In this document: positions 43,011 through 54,652 of the stretch, one piece after another
Layout: every line of letters begins with the position of its first letter
Numbering within the stretch: the first letter of the stretch is position 1
Assembly: GCA_024336345.1 (NCBI GenBank)
Contig: JANFOG010000005.1
Location: forward strand, 682,001 to 746,000
Length of the DNA stretch: 64,000 bases
Reading direction: 5' to 3'
From: Mariannaea sp. PMI_226
Taxonomy: Eukaryota > Ascomycota > Sordariomycetes > Hypocreales > Nectriaceae
The notes under the pieces: generated by a model
The model's database searches: none
What the model was told of the DNA's origin: nothing
The model's input: only the letters and a program-made list of their open reading frames with translations
Translations under genes and position numbers: made by a program

Positions 43011-45572
43011 ATGTGGGCCAAGTTAAGCCTTGCAGCTCTCGTGCTGCAATTACTAAACTCGAATGCTTCAGCTAGGGCTGTCAAGCGAGCCGACGAAGAC
43101 CCTGTTACCCTTACACGTACCGTCACTCACATGAGCTATTATGGCAACAATGGTACCTCCACGGAGATTGTAGACACCGAGACTATCGTGCCTACTAGCA
43201 TAAGTTCCATTGTTGACGGCACTACTCTCTGGGTTGAGACCACCATCACAATTGGCTGCTCCCTCTGCGAGGAGGCTAGCTTGAGTGGTAAACATACCAA
43301 GACTCCCGGTGCTACCCCTACTCCAATAGGACAATTCTCTACTACAATCAACACTGGTAGCCACAGCACTCCCTCCAGTGTCATCTTCGCAAACACAACC
43401 AGTATTTCGGCTACTGCAACGGGGGACAACAGTGCGGAGACTCAGACTGGGGGGCTCGTTGTCACTCGGACCATTACCCGCGATGGCTCCGTGTCTACCC
43501 AGACCTCCGCCGTGACCCAGATCATCTCTAAGCCAGTAATTGTTGTAGTTCGCCAAGTTACCATCTTCACTTTCACTATTGCTCTTGGTGGGAATTGCCC
43601 TCCTGTCAAGAAGAGCAGCTCTGGAAGCGGCTTCGTTGTTGGTGAAGATACGGACTCTTCTTCTTCCGAGACTTTTACTGGCGTTGGCGAAGCTTGCTCC
43701 TCTGCCTGCTATAAGCAGTTCAAGAAATGTGCTCTTGCTGCTGGCAGGAATTTTAAGTTGAGCGACTGTGAGGATCAGCTTAGCACATGCTTGAGCTCTG
43801 CTGCCACCTACACCTCCAGTGATTACTCTGCTAAGACTGTCACTCAATCTGTCGTCCTCCCTTCTGATGCCGCCTCATCTGGTGCCGAGTCCTCCTTCAT
43901 CAATGGCGGCGTTACCGTCATCAGCACCCGTACCCTCACTGTGAGCGAGGTCTGCACCGTTGGCTCGAGCGGCGTGGGAATTATCACTGTCACCAGTGTT
44001 CCTACCTCTCTCTCTACCGCCCTGGGCAGCGAGATCACCAAGAGCGTCCCTCTGGTTGAAACCACCACAGACATTGCCATCACTTATGTCAACGAGGAAG
44101 GTTCTACAGTCACTAGCTACAGTACCATGACCCTTACGGTTCCCTGCACCAAGTGCGCCGAGGCAAGCAAAACTGGCGAAACTGGTGTTACGGGGGTCAC
44201 TGCTACTTCAGACAACTCTGCTCAAACCAATTCTGGTTCAGGCTCTGAGAGCTCCCACATCAGCGCCATCACTATGACCAACACTGTTACCAATGGCAAT
44301 GGGGTATCGTCTGTTGTGTTATCTGTCTCCTCGTTCAGCATTCCCCCTGTGGTCGGCACCGGTCCTTTCGGTACTGGAATTCACAGCACACAGACCGGAG
44401 CTACTACCTCTGACAACTCTGCCCAGACCACTCCCGGTCCCGGTTCCGAGTCTTCTCATGTTAGCACCCTCACTTTCACCAACACCGTTTCTAACGGCCA
44501 GGGTGGCTCTACCGTAGTTTTCTCAGAAACTACCTTTGCTCTCACCACCGGTGCCGAGACTGGCACTGCTGTTCACACGCAAACTGCAGGTACTGGAACT
44601 GATGTGACTGATTGTACCTTATGCACGGGCGGGTATACCACCATCCATAGCACACGCACTGACGAGACAACTTTGACTTTACCTGGCTCTGAGACCACCG
44701 CAGGAGCTGACTCGTCTTCTGGTCCCGAAAGTAGTGTGACCTCCAATCAAGGCCAAGAATCTACCAGGCTTATCACCATGAGTGTTCCTGCAAGTGGAAC
44801 TCGTCTTGCTACTACCAGCATCGTCACTATGACCTTCTCTGGTGGTTCAGGCGGCACTGGCACTGGCGGCATTTCCCAGGTGACACAAACTCAGACCGAG
44901 CTTGAAGTTACCACTGGCGATAACTCTGGTGAGACTGGTGGGAACAGCATTACTTATGTCACAATGACGATTGCTCCTACTTGCTCTACTTGCACTGGCG
45001 GTAAAACTGTAGTCACTCTTACTGGCGAGTCTGAGACCACTCAAACTAACCAGGTCGAGACCAACTATGTGACTGTGACGATGGGCGGCAGTACTGCGGT
45101 CGTCACCGTCACGAACACCGGTGCCGCGACTCAGACCAACGTAGTCACCGTCTCTGCCAAGACCGAGACGGTTTATGTCACCCAAGATAGTGAGACGATC
45201 ACCGTTGGTGGCAGTAGTGGCGATAAGACCATCACAATTACCGGGCACCAGACCGAGACGGTTTACGTTACCCAGGGTGAGAGCATTGGAAATACGGTGA
45301 CCATTACGGAGTCAGGCTCTGCTTCAACTGTTACGGTTACAGTAGACGGCTCCCAGGGCGCTGAAACAGTCACAGTCACTGGGGATTGCAGCGTCTGCAC
45401 AGCTTCTACAATCACTCTGACTTCGTGCGCCGTCACTGATGCCGCTGCCACTACGCTTGCTACGGCGACAACCAAGGACCGTGAGACGGTCTATGTGACG
45501 CACACGGTAAATGAGTCTGTCAACACTGATCTACCAGCCAAATGGCGACGCATGCTCGGACTGGATGGGTAA
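43011..45572 (+). CDS. Secreted Ser/Thr/Val-rich adhesin-like cell-wall protein with CxxC modules
   Basis: A single exon encodes 853 residues. The first ~21 residues are a signal peptide (MWAKLSLAALVLQLLNSNASA), closely followed by a KR pair (residues 25–26) that could be cut by a Kex2-type protease. The rest is dominated by Thr, Ser, Val and Gly in beta-prone repeats such as TETVYVTQ (twice in full near the C-terminus, with a related ETVYVTH copy) and DNSAQT blocks, which should be heavily O-glycosylated. Five CxxC pairs punctuate it: CSLC (~83), CTKC (~378), CTLC (~535), CSTC (~658) and CSVC (~793). One denser Cys region (CSSACYKQFKKCALAAG ... CEDQLSTC, ~228–262) may be a small disulfide domain. 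The C-terminus (LPAKWRRMLGLDG) is not hydrophobic, so no GPI anchor is predicted. Probable role: surface adhesion or wall structure, inferred from composition only. A long CT-rich leader precedes the ATG. Confidence 0.82.
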   Translation: MWAKLSLAALVLQLLNSNASARAVKRADEDPVTLTRTVTHMSYYGNNGTSTEIVDTETIVPTSISSIVDGTTLWVETTITIGCSLCEEASLSGKHTKTPGATPTPIGQFSTTINTGSHSTPSSVIFANTTSISATATGDNSAETQTGGLVVTRTITRDGSVSTQTSAVTQIISKPVIVVVRQVTIFTFTIALGGNCPPVKKSSSGSGFVVGEDTDSSSSETFTGVGEACSSACYKQFKKCALAAGRNFKLSDCEDQLSTCLSSAATYTSSDYSAKTVTQSVVLPSDAASSGAESSFINGGVTVISTRTLTVSEVCTVGSSGVGIITVTSVPTSLSTALGSEITKSVPLVETTTDIAITYVNEEGSTVTSYSTMTLTVPCTKCAEASKTGETGVTGVTATSDNSAQTNSGSGSESSHISAITMTNTVTNGNGVSSVVLSVSSFSIPPVVGTGPFGTGIHSTQTGATTSDNSAQTTPGPGSESSHVSTLTFTNTVSNGQGGSTVVFSETTFALTTGAETGTAVHTQTAGTGTDVTDCTLCTGGYTTIHSTRTDETTLTLPGSETTAGADSSSGPESSVTSNQGQESTRLITMSVPASGTRLATTSIVTMTFSGGSGGTGTGGISQVTQTQTELEVTTGDNSGETGGNSITYVTMTIAPTCSTCTGGKTVVTLTGESETTQTNQVETNYVTVTMGGSTAVVTVTNTGAATQTNVVTVSAKTETVYVTQDSETITVGGSSGDKTITITGHQTETVYVTQGESIGNTVTITESGSASTVTVTVDGSQGAETVTVTGDCSVCTASTITLTSCAVTDAAATTLATATTKDRETVYVTHTVNESVNTDLPAKWRRMLGLDG

Positions 45573-46333
45573 AGATTCCAGAGAGGCAGGGGGGTCGTTC
45601 AATGAAAAACTGATGAGTCGGATAAATGAAGAAGACGAGGAAAGGAATATGCATTCGATAGCAGGATATGTCAGTTAATCTGGTCTGGACTATGATTACG
45701 ACACATCCTTGTGGAGGTTGGAATATGGGACGCTCTTCTTCTACTTTCTTGGGATTTTTATTAGGGACGGAGAAGGAGTCATTTGACGTTTTACTTTTTC
45801 TTTTTTTCATGTGTATAACGAGTTTCCGAGCGCAGATGTTTTTAGCTTTACGTACTGCCATTCAATTGAGAGACTGATTAAACATGAAACTGCTTAGAAT
45901 GTCTTCATGTCTACCGTCTCATGCACATGAACACAGCTCCTTGCCATAGATTTAACTCAAGCTACGATCCCCTCAAGTCAATGGGAGTCCTCTTCCAAAT
46001 CGACCTAATGTAGATAGGCAAGCACCGTTGACAATTCGTTTGAACAGGGATAAGCTTGACATCACTTCGAGAGAGGGCCAAAAAAATGGATTCTTTGGAT
46101 TGCTGGGGAGTCTCAAACACGTTTCTCGGGCTACATCTCTGGACAATCCTGCTGACAAAACGGGATGCCAAGCTAAGTAGAGTTCTGAAGAGGCCTTTGT
46201 CTTATACTCTCTCTCTCACTCACTCTCTTCATCTCTCAGCCCGAGCAGTCATGAACTAGATGTTTTCTTTTCTCCCTTGGATGAGGAATTATCCTATCAA
46301 CGGCCTGTATAAGATCACAAATGTGTCGTTTGC
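45573..46333. other. Convergent 3' flanks
   Basis: 761 bp between two stop codons. Short ORFs on both strands are not supported. Confidence 0.5.
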
Positions 46334-48501
46334 TCAAAGCCCCCACCGACTGACACGCTCGTGAATTCTCTCGATATTGGGTATTTCATTCAAAAATTCA
46401 TGCAGAAAATGGTGCGCTTCATCAGATTTCATGCACTGAAGTATTCTCGGCCGCAGATTCGCCACGTCTTTGCTGTTAATTTCTTGGCCAAAGATTCGTC
46501 TGATGAGAGAATCCGTGTGGTCCTGCAACTTGTCCGTTTCTGCTGTAGGATCTGTCTGCCGGAGGAACTCCTTCACGTCCAGAGCTTCCAAATCCTCGAC
46601 CTTGACTTGAACACTATTCTCTGGCGGTGCTGCAGCTGTGACTGGGACCTTGGAACGGACAAAGGCATACTTGAATGCCACGCTTGAGCATAGATCTACA
46701 CCTTCAGAAAGTCCTGGAGGGCTGGCCCACAGGAAAATAGTCCATTGACCCGGCATCAGGTGTCGAATCATGGAATAGCGGCCTTTGGCAGCGCTAGTGA
46801 GGTACGCAGCCTTTCCATACTTATACACCTCTGCTGGTAATGGCCCAATTTCGACGTCTTGGGACACTCCCAGCGAAGAGGATGCGGCGGCGAAGCATTT
46901 AGCCACCCGAAGCGCAGTTCCGTTGATGCGTTCAAACACCCCGTCATTCAGGCATTCCAGATACCGGAAGAACCCAGTCACGGCTCGAACGGGTGATAAG
47001 AGCGCATCTCCAAGGAAGAAAGACTCCAGCTGTGGAAAGTCGCTGCGTATTCCATCAGTCATCAAGTCGTGATAAGTGAGGAGTTGCACAACTGGAAATG
47101 CTGGTATTATAGGTGCTTGGTAAGGGAACCATCTGGATCGGCGAATAGCTTCTGAGAAAGGTCCAGAAAGGGCAATTTTTTTCTGGATTAGTCGAGGACT
47201 GGTTGTCGCGAGATCGGAATATATTTTGATGCTTGTAATATCCTGCTCACGGTCTGGTCCGCTCAATGCGTAGACCGATTCAATCCTATTCAACTGTGAC
47301 AAGGCATCCACGAGATGAGGTGATTGCGCAGCTGTAGTCCCTGAAATAACCAGACTAGTCATGGCTTTCAGTTCCTCGCCTGCCAGAGCATTCTTGAGGC
47401 ATTCGACCCTGAGGTTGCTAAAGGGTGACCAGTCGATAATTTTGTCATCTCCATAGGCGAGCTTCAAAAGAGGTGCAGAGGTTGGTGAATGACCAACACG
47501 ATCCGCAAATCTCTTGATCAGGCAGCCTCTCAAACGCTCCTTAAAAAGAGGGATTATTTGAACCGATTCGTCTATCAAATCGAAATTGAACTTGTCAGAA
47601 GACAAAGCTGTGTCAACAACTTTGCTGAGGCTCTGGTCAAAGAGACTTCGCGGGCCCCTAAGCTTGCTAGTGTTCCTCAGTGGAGTTGGTATTGAGTCGG
47701 ATCTTGGCTCGAATTTCCATTGACCCCATGGCCAGGTTTCTATTGGCTATATCAGATATTCAAGTCAATCTATCATGGTACACTTGTGTGCCATTCGCAC
47801 GTACCTGCGAGCGCATTGATTTTAATTAACGGCTTGGCGTCAAGTGTCTCAATTGTCATGATATTTTGTTGGTACATTAATTCACTTGGTTGGTAGTATG
47901 AAGTGAGATACTGCCGCCCAGTCAGGGGTTTGTGCAACATCTCTGCTTTATTAGCATCTTCATCGTCAGAGTCTTCATCAGGGAAGTAATTATGCTCTGC
48001 GATGCAAGGAGTCAGCCAGTGCAAGTTTTTGTGATGGGTGACGGGATTTTTTTAGGTACCCAAGAAATTGACAAAACAGTACTTGACTTGACTCAAGTCT
48101 GATATGTCCAACACTGTGATGCCATCGTTGTTATCGCCCTGGTCATAGCCCATTCCGAAGGGCTCCTCATGAACTACACTGGCTGTACAATCGGAGGCAT
48201 TATACCCCGCTCCAACCATCAGACAGGTCATAATGAAGGGAAACTGAATAGGAGAGCCGGCCGAAGAGTTAATGAATGGTGCCTTGATGGGAGGAGGTTC
48301 CTCGTCTCGAAAGTGCCTCTCTGCCATGGCCAGCTCCTGTCGAAGCATCGGCCGATTTGCCTCTGTTGAGAAGATTTGCAGAAGTAACAGACATTGTCTG
48401 AGAGCCGACATGCCATAGAGCCAATGGTGGTGAACAGCAGCGAGAGATCGATAGTGTTCACCGACCTTTGCGATAACGAAGAGTTGATGTCGTTGGCCCA
48501 T
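46334..48501 (-). CDS. Uncharacterised 679-residue protein (MGQRHQLFVIAKV family)
   Basis: Three exons on the minus strand (48501–48060, 47996–47805, 47739–46334) give 680 codons. The protein opens MGQRHQLFVIAKVGEHYRSL, VHHHWLYGMSALRQC, and continues with an acidic patch (FPDEDSDDEDANKAE), RQYLTSYYQPSELMYQQN and a long C-terminal part of mixed helices and strands (ETWPWGQWKF ... RRIFGQEINSKDV). There is no signal peptide, no membrane segment and no motif that I can tie to a known enzyme. The intact frame over 1.4 kb in exon 3, sensible intron borders and a protein-like composition make it a real gene. I have the impression that the N-terminal sequence is conserved among filamentous ascomycetes but cannot name the family. 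The acceptor after GCATCG (47997) was chosen because nearer AG sites are absent and the frame continues LEHNYFPDE. Confidence 0.82.
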
Positions 48502-51500
48502 GATGAAGGAGATGCAGGATGGCAGTGTTTTGTTGGAATTTGGATGCAGGTGTAATACAACTTTTGAACGAGAGAATTCACCTGCAGAGAATGCAAGAGG
48601 GTCAGGTATGAAGGAGAGAGCACATGATGCTGCTTCTTAGATTTTTTTTGCTTCGGAAAAACGAGACAGGAAGACTGTTTGTTTATGCAGCTAGAGTCTT
48701 GCGGGCGGCGAGAAGGACACTGTAGGGAAGAGGCGTTGTTTGCTATCTGCGCTTTCCTCTCGCGGGGTAACAATATGGCGGCCTATCATTGATCCGAACC
48801 AGCATCAAAACCAGAGTTTTGCCTGTGACTGCCGTGTAATTCGGTTACACAGAAGAAAAAGTGATGAGCTGTCTGCTACACACAATTGTGCCCAGGTTGT
48901 GATGATCTAGCTTGATGAGTGATCAGCGTCGATTTCAATCTCGATTCCCTTGGCTGTGAATGGCGTCAAAAATGCCCTGGTCAAGCTAACAGATAGGGCC
49001 TATCTCTATAGCTTTTATAGGTAGACTAGTTAAGGTACAGTAGGTAATTATTTTAAGGTACCCAACTTTGGATATTAACTACTTATGGAATTATTAAGGA
49101 ATGTGTCCAACTTACACCAAGTCCCTATCAACTCGAGTATTGCCGAATCTGGTCTAAGAACCAAGATCACTTACTCCAGCGGGTCCAAATCACTAGAGAT
49201 TCAAGCGAGGGTATTGGAGAAAGGGATATCGATTCTCCAGCCTGTTCGGAATTGCTGATCACGGGTATATCTCCTTGAAAAATTATAAGCTTTAGTCAAG
49301 CCTAACGTCTTGTTGTGAGCCATTTGCGAAATAGGTTCTTATACTGAAGTTCCCATCGTGTTGTAACGGTTACTCTTGGTGTAGAGTAGAGTAGTCATGA
49401 CGTCGATTAATTTTCATCTTAGAAAATTGTGAGCTAGAACGTGCAACGATATAATTTACATTTAAAAGCGGCCATGTCTAAGAATTCTTCGCAACGAGTA
49501 AAAGTATTTTCCTATTCACGTCTCCTTCACTTAGTTCAGAACACCCCTTGATCATAACATGTGGTCGTAGAGATGCCGTCATGATTTGCTACCCTACGGC
49601 TATGGATAAACCCTGTTGCTGACACAGCTCACGAAGTCCAATGCGGTAATTTCGACTCGACTGCCCACTAAAAGCGGTCCCCAAGAGTTTTGTCTTCTTG
49701 ACTGTATAAACTCCCCTACTGATAAAACTCGCCAAGATTCGGAAGGAAAAGAAAAACCGATAAAATCTGCACTGGTTCCCATGACATCTGGGACCACCTG
49801 GAGCACCACCCACTGCATGCGGCTAGTAATTCTGGGGATAGTGGAGGCTGTGGCAGGTCACCAGGCTGAGAAGAAAAAAAATAAAAAGTACCCCAATGTG
49901 ATCTAGAAAAGGGGACATGGAGCAATTAATGAGAAGTCAAGGTGAATGGGTCACCGCCGGCACAGGGGCCGGTGAATAATTAGCCATCGGGGCGTTCTTG
50001 GCTGCCCAGAAAGATTACGGTTAGTCGAGGGAAGCTATTCATGTATGTGCACTCAACGAGAGAGATAGGGAGGGGGAGACCTGTCTCGTGCCGCAACCAA
50101 AGAATCTCGGCTAGAAGAAAAGAAGAAGTTCATTATCGATTGAGAGGTTCTGAAAAAGACACATGTGCACTTCGTTGAGATTAGTTGGCAACCCAGTTGC
50201 ATCAATTCATGTACCTACATAAAACAGCAGTATGTCTGTCTCCACAAGCGGAAATGTTGTTGACCTTGAGGCCCTCAAGTGAGTTTGCGGGAGGGTGGTG
50301 TGTGCCAAGAGAAAAGAGGGGTGAAAGGTACATGCATTCTACCTTACACAATACATTTACCAACCTAACGAACAGGTACCTTGACTAATAATAGGCTCTC
50401 AAGCTCGGTCCTTGAGAATTGTATCCACAGCTTGGGATGATAATAATGATCATCTACAGTAGGGGCTGATCAAACCTTCAAGTTCATCTGCGTATCAACA
50501 TCTGAATATAGATTACTTGTTTCTCATATTGCGTTACTTTTTATTGTTTCTTGTTCTTGTGAGAAGGAGAGAGAGGGGGGCAAATAGGGAGAGGGAAAGA
50601 GAGAGAGAAAGAGAGAGAGAGCTATTCTTACGACAGAATACCCCGACGTCACAACGCAATAAACGCAACAATAACGTCGATACCTTTCATCATCAATATC
50701 CAATCAAGCCATGCACTACACCGTATCCGCAGACTTTACTTTTTGCTCTAGTCCTGCGCCCCCGAGTGACGTGCTCTTGACCAGGTCACCCGCAAGTCAA
50801 GTCATCATCGATGGGCTTGATTTCCTCCGGTTTGGATGACTTTTGCTTTTCCCTTCAATCCCTCCCCTTGTTTCCCCTTTCGGCTCGGACCCAGCTGTCA
50901 TCGTGGTCCTCACGTCCGTCTCAGGCAATTCGGCTTCCAATGACACTCACGATCTTGCCCTCGCCCTCTTCCCTCGTGAAATTCCCCTCTCCCCTCTCTT
51001 TCTGCGTCCACTCGTCCGTGACCTCTGACGCTCCCCCCTCCTCTCATCGTTCGTTTTTTTCCCGCTTTCTTCTGATCGCAGCATCATTGTACCCCAATTC
51101 CCCGCCTCATCCCTCAATTTCTCGCTGTGCCTGTGCCTGTGCTTCGGTATCATCCACAAACTACCTAGGGAGAAAGAGTGCCGATAATCACGGCCCAAGA
51201 TTTCCCCATCCCCTCCCCAGGAAATAATACACGCTCATGTGCTCATCATCTCATACCATCCCCATCAACCTTTTCTCGCCGCCTCGTTCTTGTTTCCATA
51301 TTATTTTCTCTCCATTCATAGGCGGAGGACAGGTATTCAAACAATAAGGCTTCCAGAAAAGCTGAGCCCGCATTATCCCTACCCCTCCGGTGCCCTTCAC
51401 GTAGAAACCGTCCCCTCTTACCGGCGCCATTCCGCTCTCCGGCTGCCTCAACCGCCGGGCTGCATCGGCCGAGCCTCGGACGCACGAGACACACGCACCC

Positions 51501-51664
51501 TCCTCCTGCTCCTCCCACACCCCGACGATCGTGCGCTTATCAGATCCTGGGGACTGCCCAACAGAGTGGGTATCACAAGGCCATTCCAACCCCATCCACC
51601 TCATCAAATCTCGTCAAAGCCCCCTTCCCCCCCCCCTGCGCCTAGAGCCTGAATTGAGAGAGTC
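48502..51664. other. Gene-poor region between divergent genes
   Basis: 3.2 kb that should hold promoters of the 679-residue orphan (minus) and the F-box-like gene (plus). The stretch 48.9–49.6 kb is AT-rich with no ORF. A GA-rich microsatellite lies at 50561–50631. From 50.8 kb the sequence is CT-rich, as expected for a long leader; overlapping Ser/Pro-rich ORFs there are not supported. Confidence 0.5.
50561..50631 (+). repeat. GA-rich microsatellite
   Basis: Interrupted GA and GAAA units over about 70 bp in noncoding DNA. Confidence 0.75.
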
Positions 51665-53494
51665 ATGGCACGCTTTGTGGATTTAGACGATGACAACGAC
51701 GATGCAGGCCCCAGCGAAGGCCGCCCTGTCGCTGGTGCTGGACCTGCAGCCCATGTACGGTCTGGCGAACCCGCGACTTTAATGCCGATGCCGGGTCAAC
51801 TACTTCATCATGGCGACCCCCATCATCCGCACTCACGACGACAGGAACATGAACATCAGCACCAACTGCTGCTTAGAAAGCTTCAACTTCTCTCAGCCAA
51901 CGGACGGAATGGACATTGGCCCGACAGCTTCTTTAACTCACCGCCAGTAGGCATCATGGACCAGTCTACTTTCCGCAGTCCCGTCACTGACGCCCTGCTG
52001 TGCTATCCGTAAGTCCCAGCCCTCTCTCCCTATTTCCTTTCTCGCTATTCCCGTCTGCATCCTCCCGTGTTCTGTTTTCTGCTTTTTTTTCCCTTGTCGT
52101 TTTTAAATCCCTGGTGTCCTGGAACGTAACCTCGTGGTCGACATGTCTCATCATGGGACCTTCCTCGAGGCGATTCATATACAATTGAGAGAGATCCTTA
52201 GCTCCATGACGACTATTCAGTCACCCATACTGACAAAGTGCCTCTTACACTATTGACAGAATTGTGATTGCAATCGCCTCAGAGATTGACCTCAATACGT
52301 TGGATGCTCTATCCCGCACCTGTCGTCTTATCCATCACGGCCTTCTCCAATACCGTACCATTCTTCTCTCCTCAACCCTCCACTGCCATAATGAGGCGGT
52401 TCCTGTCGATCCCTCCGAGACCTTCCGCTACCGAGCCCGCGCTAGCAACTGGTTCTATATGGAAGATGGCCGGAGCTATAATGGAAAGTCTGGCAATTGC
52501 GCCCGTGACATGGTTGGCGAGTGTCGTCGGTGTGGTGAAGTCGTTTGCAGGGTAAGCACAGCAATAACCTTCCAAGGCGCATGCTATAGATGCAGCGGTG
52601 AAGAACTGTAGACCATCAATCGCTGACAAGTAATTATGGTGATGATTGTAGAACTGCGCCATAAAGCCCCCAGCCCCTGTTGCTTTGCGCGAACGACATA
52701 GGAGGCTTTGCAAGGCTTGCGTTCATGCTCCAATTGCGACTCAAATAGAACCGCCTCTCGATCCAGAGCTTTCAGTTGCTTCGGATGCGGTCCAGCGCGC
52801 CGTATGTAGGTGTGATGAAGAGGGTGTTTGGCTGTGCCAACCTTGTGGGCGAAGCATTCGTGGTGCCGATAGCGAGTACCAGCGGTATGTCTCCAATCTC
52901 AACACGTGCATCGAAGATCAGCTTGAACCTGTCAGCTAATACAACTTCCTGCAACATAGCATATGGCGTTGGCGTAAGCAGTATGGCGAAATTCTTGGTG
53001 GGCTCGGAACTGGAATCGGCGAGGGCGACCGAGGTGTAATTTGCGGCCGCGAGGCAAGTTGCTGCGCTGCCAAAGAGTGTGAACAACAGCTCGACTGTGA
53101 TGCCGAAGACGCTCGCGATGGCAATGTTGTGACCGCCCCAGAGCCTGAGCCAGGCCAAGCTCAACCAGCTCCCATCGATGCCCTCATTGAGTCCCAGCGA
53201 CTAACGCAAGCCGATCGTACCCCGTCGCCCATGCTTGGCCCTGGCTATAATCGCCATGAGATTGAGGGTATCGGTGGCGTTGTCAAACGCAAGCGCGTAC
53301 GTATGGTTCGTGTCGGAGCCTGTGTCCCAGAGTGGGATGACGAGCGTGGCAGTGGTGCCAGGATCCTGGGTCGCGAGGTCCGTGGAGTTCGCAGAAGTTG
53401 GTGCGGTTGGTGCTGGCGTGTCATCCCCAGCGACAAGGATTACTCAAACTCGCCTCCATCATCGTCTGCATCATCGGTCAGGAGTATTGATTAA
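51665..53494 (+). CDS. F-box-like protein with cysteine-rich zinc-binding region
   Basis: Four exons (51665–52008, 52260–52551, 52652–52884, 52960–53494) encode about 467 residues. After an acidic and His-rich disordered N-terminus (~1–100), an F-box-like segment spans the first intron (ALLCYP joined to IVIAIASEIDLNTLDALSRT and CRLIHHGL, ~108–145). A Cys-rich part follows: CARDMVGECRRCGEVVCR joined to NCAIKPP, CKACVH, CRCDEEGVWLCQPCG, then CGREASCCAAKECEQQLDC. The spacing suggests two or three zinc sites of RING/FYVE-like type, though I cannot assign one exactly. The C-terminus has CVPEWDDE, WCGWCWRVIP and a Ser tail. F-box proteins usually link substrates to Skp1–Cul1 ubiquitin ligases; substrate and location are unknown. 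All splice junctions keep the frame and join conserved-looking Cys motifs. Confidence 0.82.
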
Positions 53495-54025
53495 AAAAAA
53501 GGCGTTGATGTCTAAATCGGGTAATCTTATCATGTGGCGAGAGAGAGAGCAAATGAGTCTGATCTGAGGTTCAAAATACTGGATTATGTAGCATGGATTT
53601 TTGGGTGGCTTCCGATTTTGCAACCTGTATGGGATGAGTATATAAATGACTGGGTATTTTCGAGCACATAAAATACGAATGTGCAACGATATTAAGGAAT
53701 CGTGCAATTAACGAGGCCTTTGAGAAACATAAAGTGTAGAATAAAATTGGTTATTTCATTTATACTTGGGGGAGTTTATGGTATCGATAGTTTTTTTTTT
53801 GTTTTACAAGGACGAGATTCATTCGACCGTGTTTCAGTCTTCGCATAAAACATCCATTCTCAAGCCTATCATTCCTCTTCGTCCTCAGTAATCCTACATG
53901 CCGCCTTGAATGGTCTCGTATCTGTACAGGTCCGTAACTCGGTCGTAATGGCGCCGCATTCCCAAAGTCTTGACATACACACACATACATATACGTATAT
54001 ATATATGTATATATCCATGTCCTTC
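53495..54025. other. Convergent 3' flanks with CA/TA microsatellite
   Basis: 531 bp between the F-box-like gene and the mL58 gene. The microsatellite close to 54000 lies in the mL58 3' UTR. No gene was seen. Confidence 0.5.
53979..54016 (+). repeat. (CA)n/(TA)n microsatellite
   Basis: CA units grade into TA units just beyond the mL58 stop codon. Confidence 0.8.
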
Positions 54026-54652
54026 TTAGAGCTCTCCGCGGTAAAGCATATCCGTTCTCCTCTTACGATCCTCGCGGGCCTTCGTTCGAATGTGTCCCCA
54101 CCTTCCTTCTCTGCGCTCAGTCTTGTCCTTGAGGGCCTTTAAATACTCTGGAGGTGCAGGAGCAGCCATGCGCACAAATACGGAAGAGCAGCTGAACTTT
54201 TCCGCAAGGGCATACGAAGTCCATTTGAAGGGGTCTTCGTTGCGGAGGCGCTTCATTTCCTTAATTTCCTCGGCACCGAGGTGATAGGAGGGCGTACGCT
54301 TCTTGTAACGCATCTCGGGGGGCAGCTCGGATTCCTTCTTGGGGGCAACCGGAGAGTCGGCTATGTGACGCAGACGGGTGAAGGCAACGCGGCGGGCATC
54401 GTTGCTGGGAAGGAAGAGGAAAGGAGTGTGTTCGGGCGAGGCTTCGGAGGAGGGGGGGTTGTAGATGATGGAGTCGGCAGCAGGAAAGGCGGTGCTGCGG
54501 TCAGGGAGGAAAGAGTCGTGAGGCGCAATCTTGAGGGAGCGTTTTGTGCGGGTCGTCGTCTTGTGGCCACGAATGGTAGTGAGAGGGAGTGTGGTTGATC
54601 GAGGCGTGGTGAGCAGCCGGACCGCTGGACGAGCAATGGCTCGGAACTCCAT
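54026..54652 (-). CDS. MRPL20: Mitochondrial large-subunit ribosomal protein mL58 (MRPL20 family)
   Basis: A single exon on the minus strand encodes 208 residues from the ATG at 54652. The N-terminal ~40 residues are Arg/Thr/Ser-rich without acids (MEFRAIARPAVRLLTTPRST), a mitochondrial presequence. The body carries landmarks of the fungal MRP-L20/mL58 family: FLFLPSNDARR, YHLGAEEIKEMKRLRNEDPFKW, and the helix-turn-helix-like ALAEKFSCSSVFVRM. A strongly basic C-terminal helix (RREGRWGHIRTKAREDRKRR) probably contacts rRNA. Length is close to the yeast protein. The protein works in the mitochondrial 54S subunit. The frame stays open upstream to about 54847, but that region reads as leader, lacks a canonical start with presequence character, and the presequence begins neatly at 54652. 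A transposon lies about 260 bp upstream. Confidence 0.92.
   Translation of the reverse strand: MEFRAIARPAVRLLTTPRSTTLPLTTIRGHKTTTRTKRSLKIAPHDSFLPDRSTAFPAADSIIYNPPSSEASPEHTPFLFLPSNDARRVAFTRLRHIADSPVAPKKESELPPEMRYKKRTPSYHLGAEEIKEMKRLRNEDPFKWTSYALAEKFSCSSVFVRMAAPAPPEYLKALKDKTERREGRWGHIRTKAREDRKRRTDMLYRGEL

Noticed and set aside
50811..51655. Pro/Ser-rich ORFs upstream of the F-box-like gene
   Set aside because: They lie in a CT-rich leader and lack domain or codon support; treated as 5' UTR.
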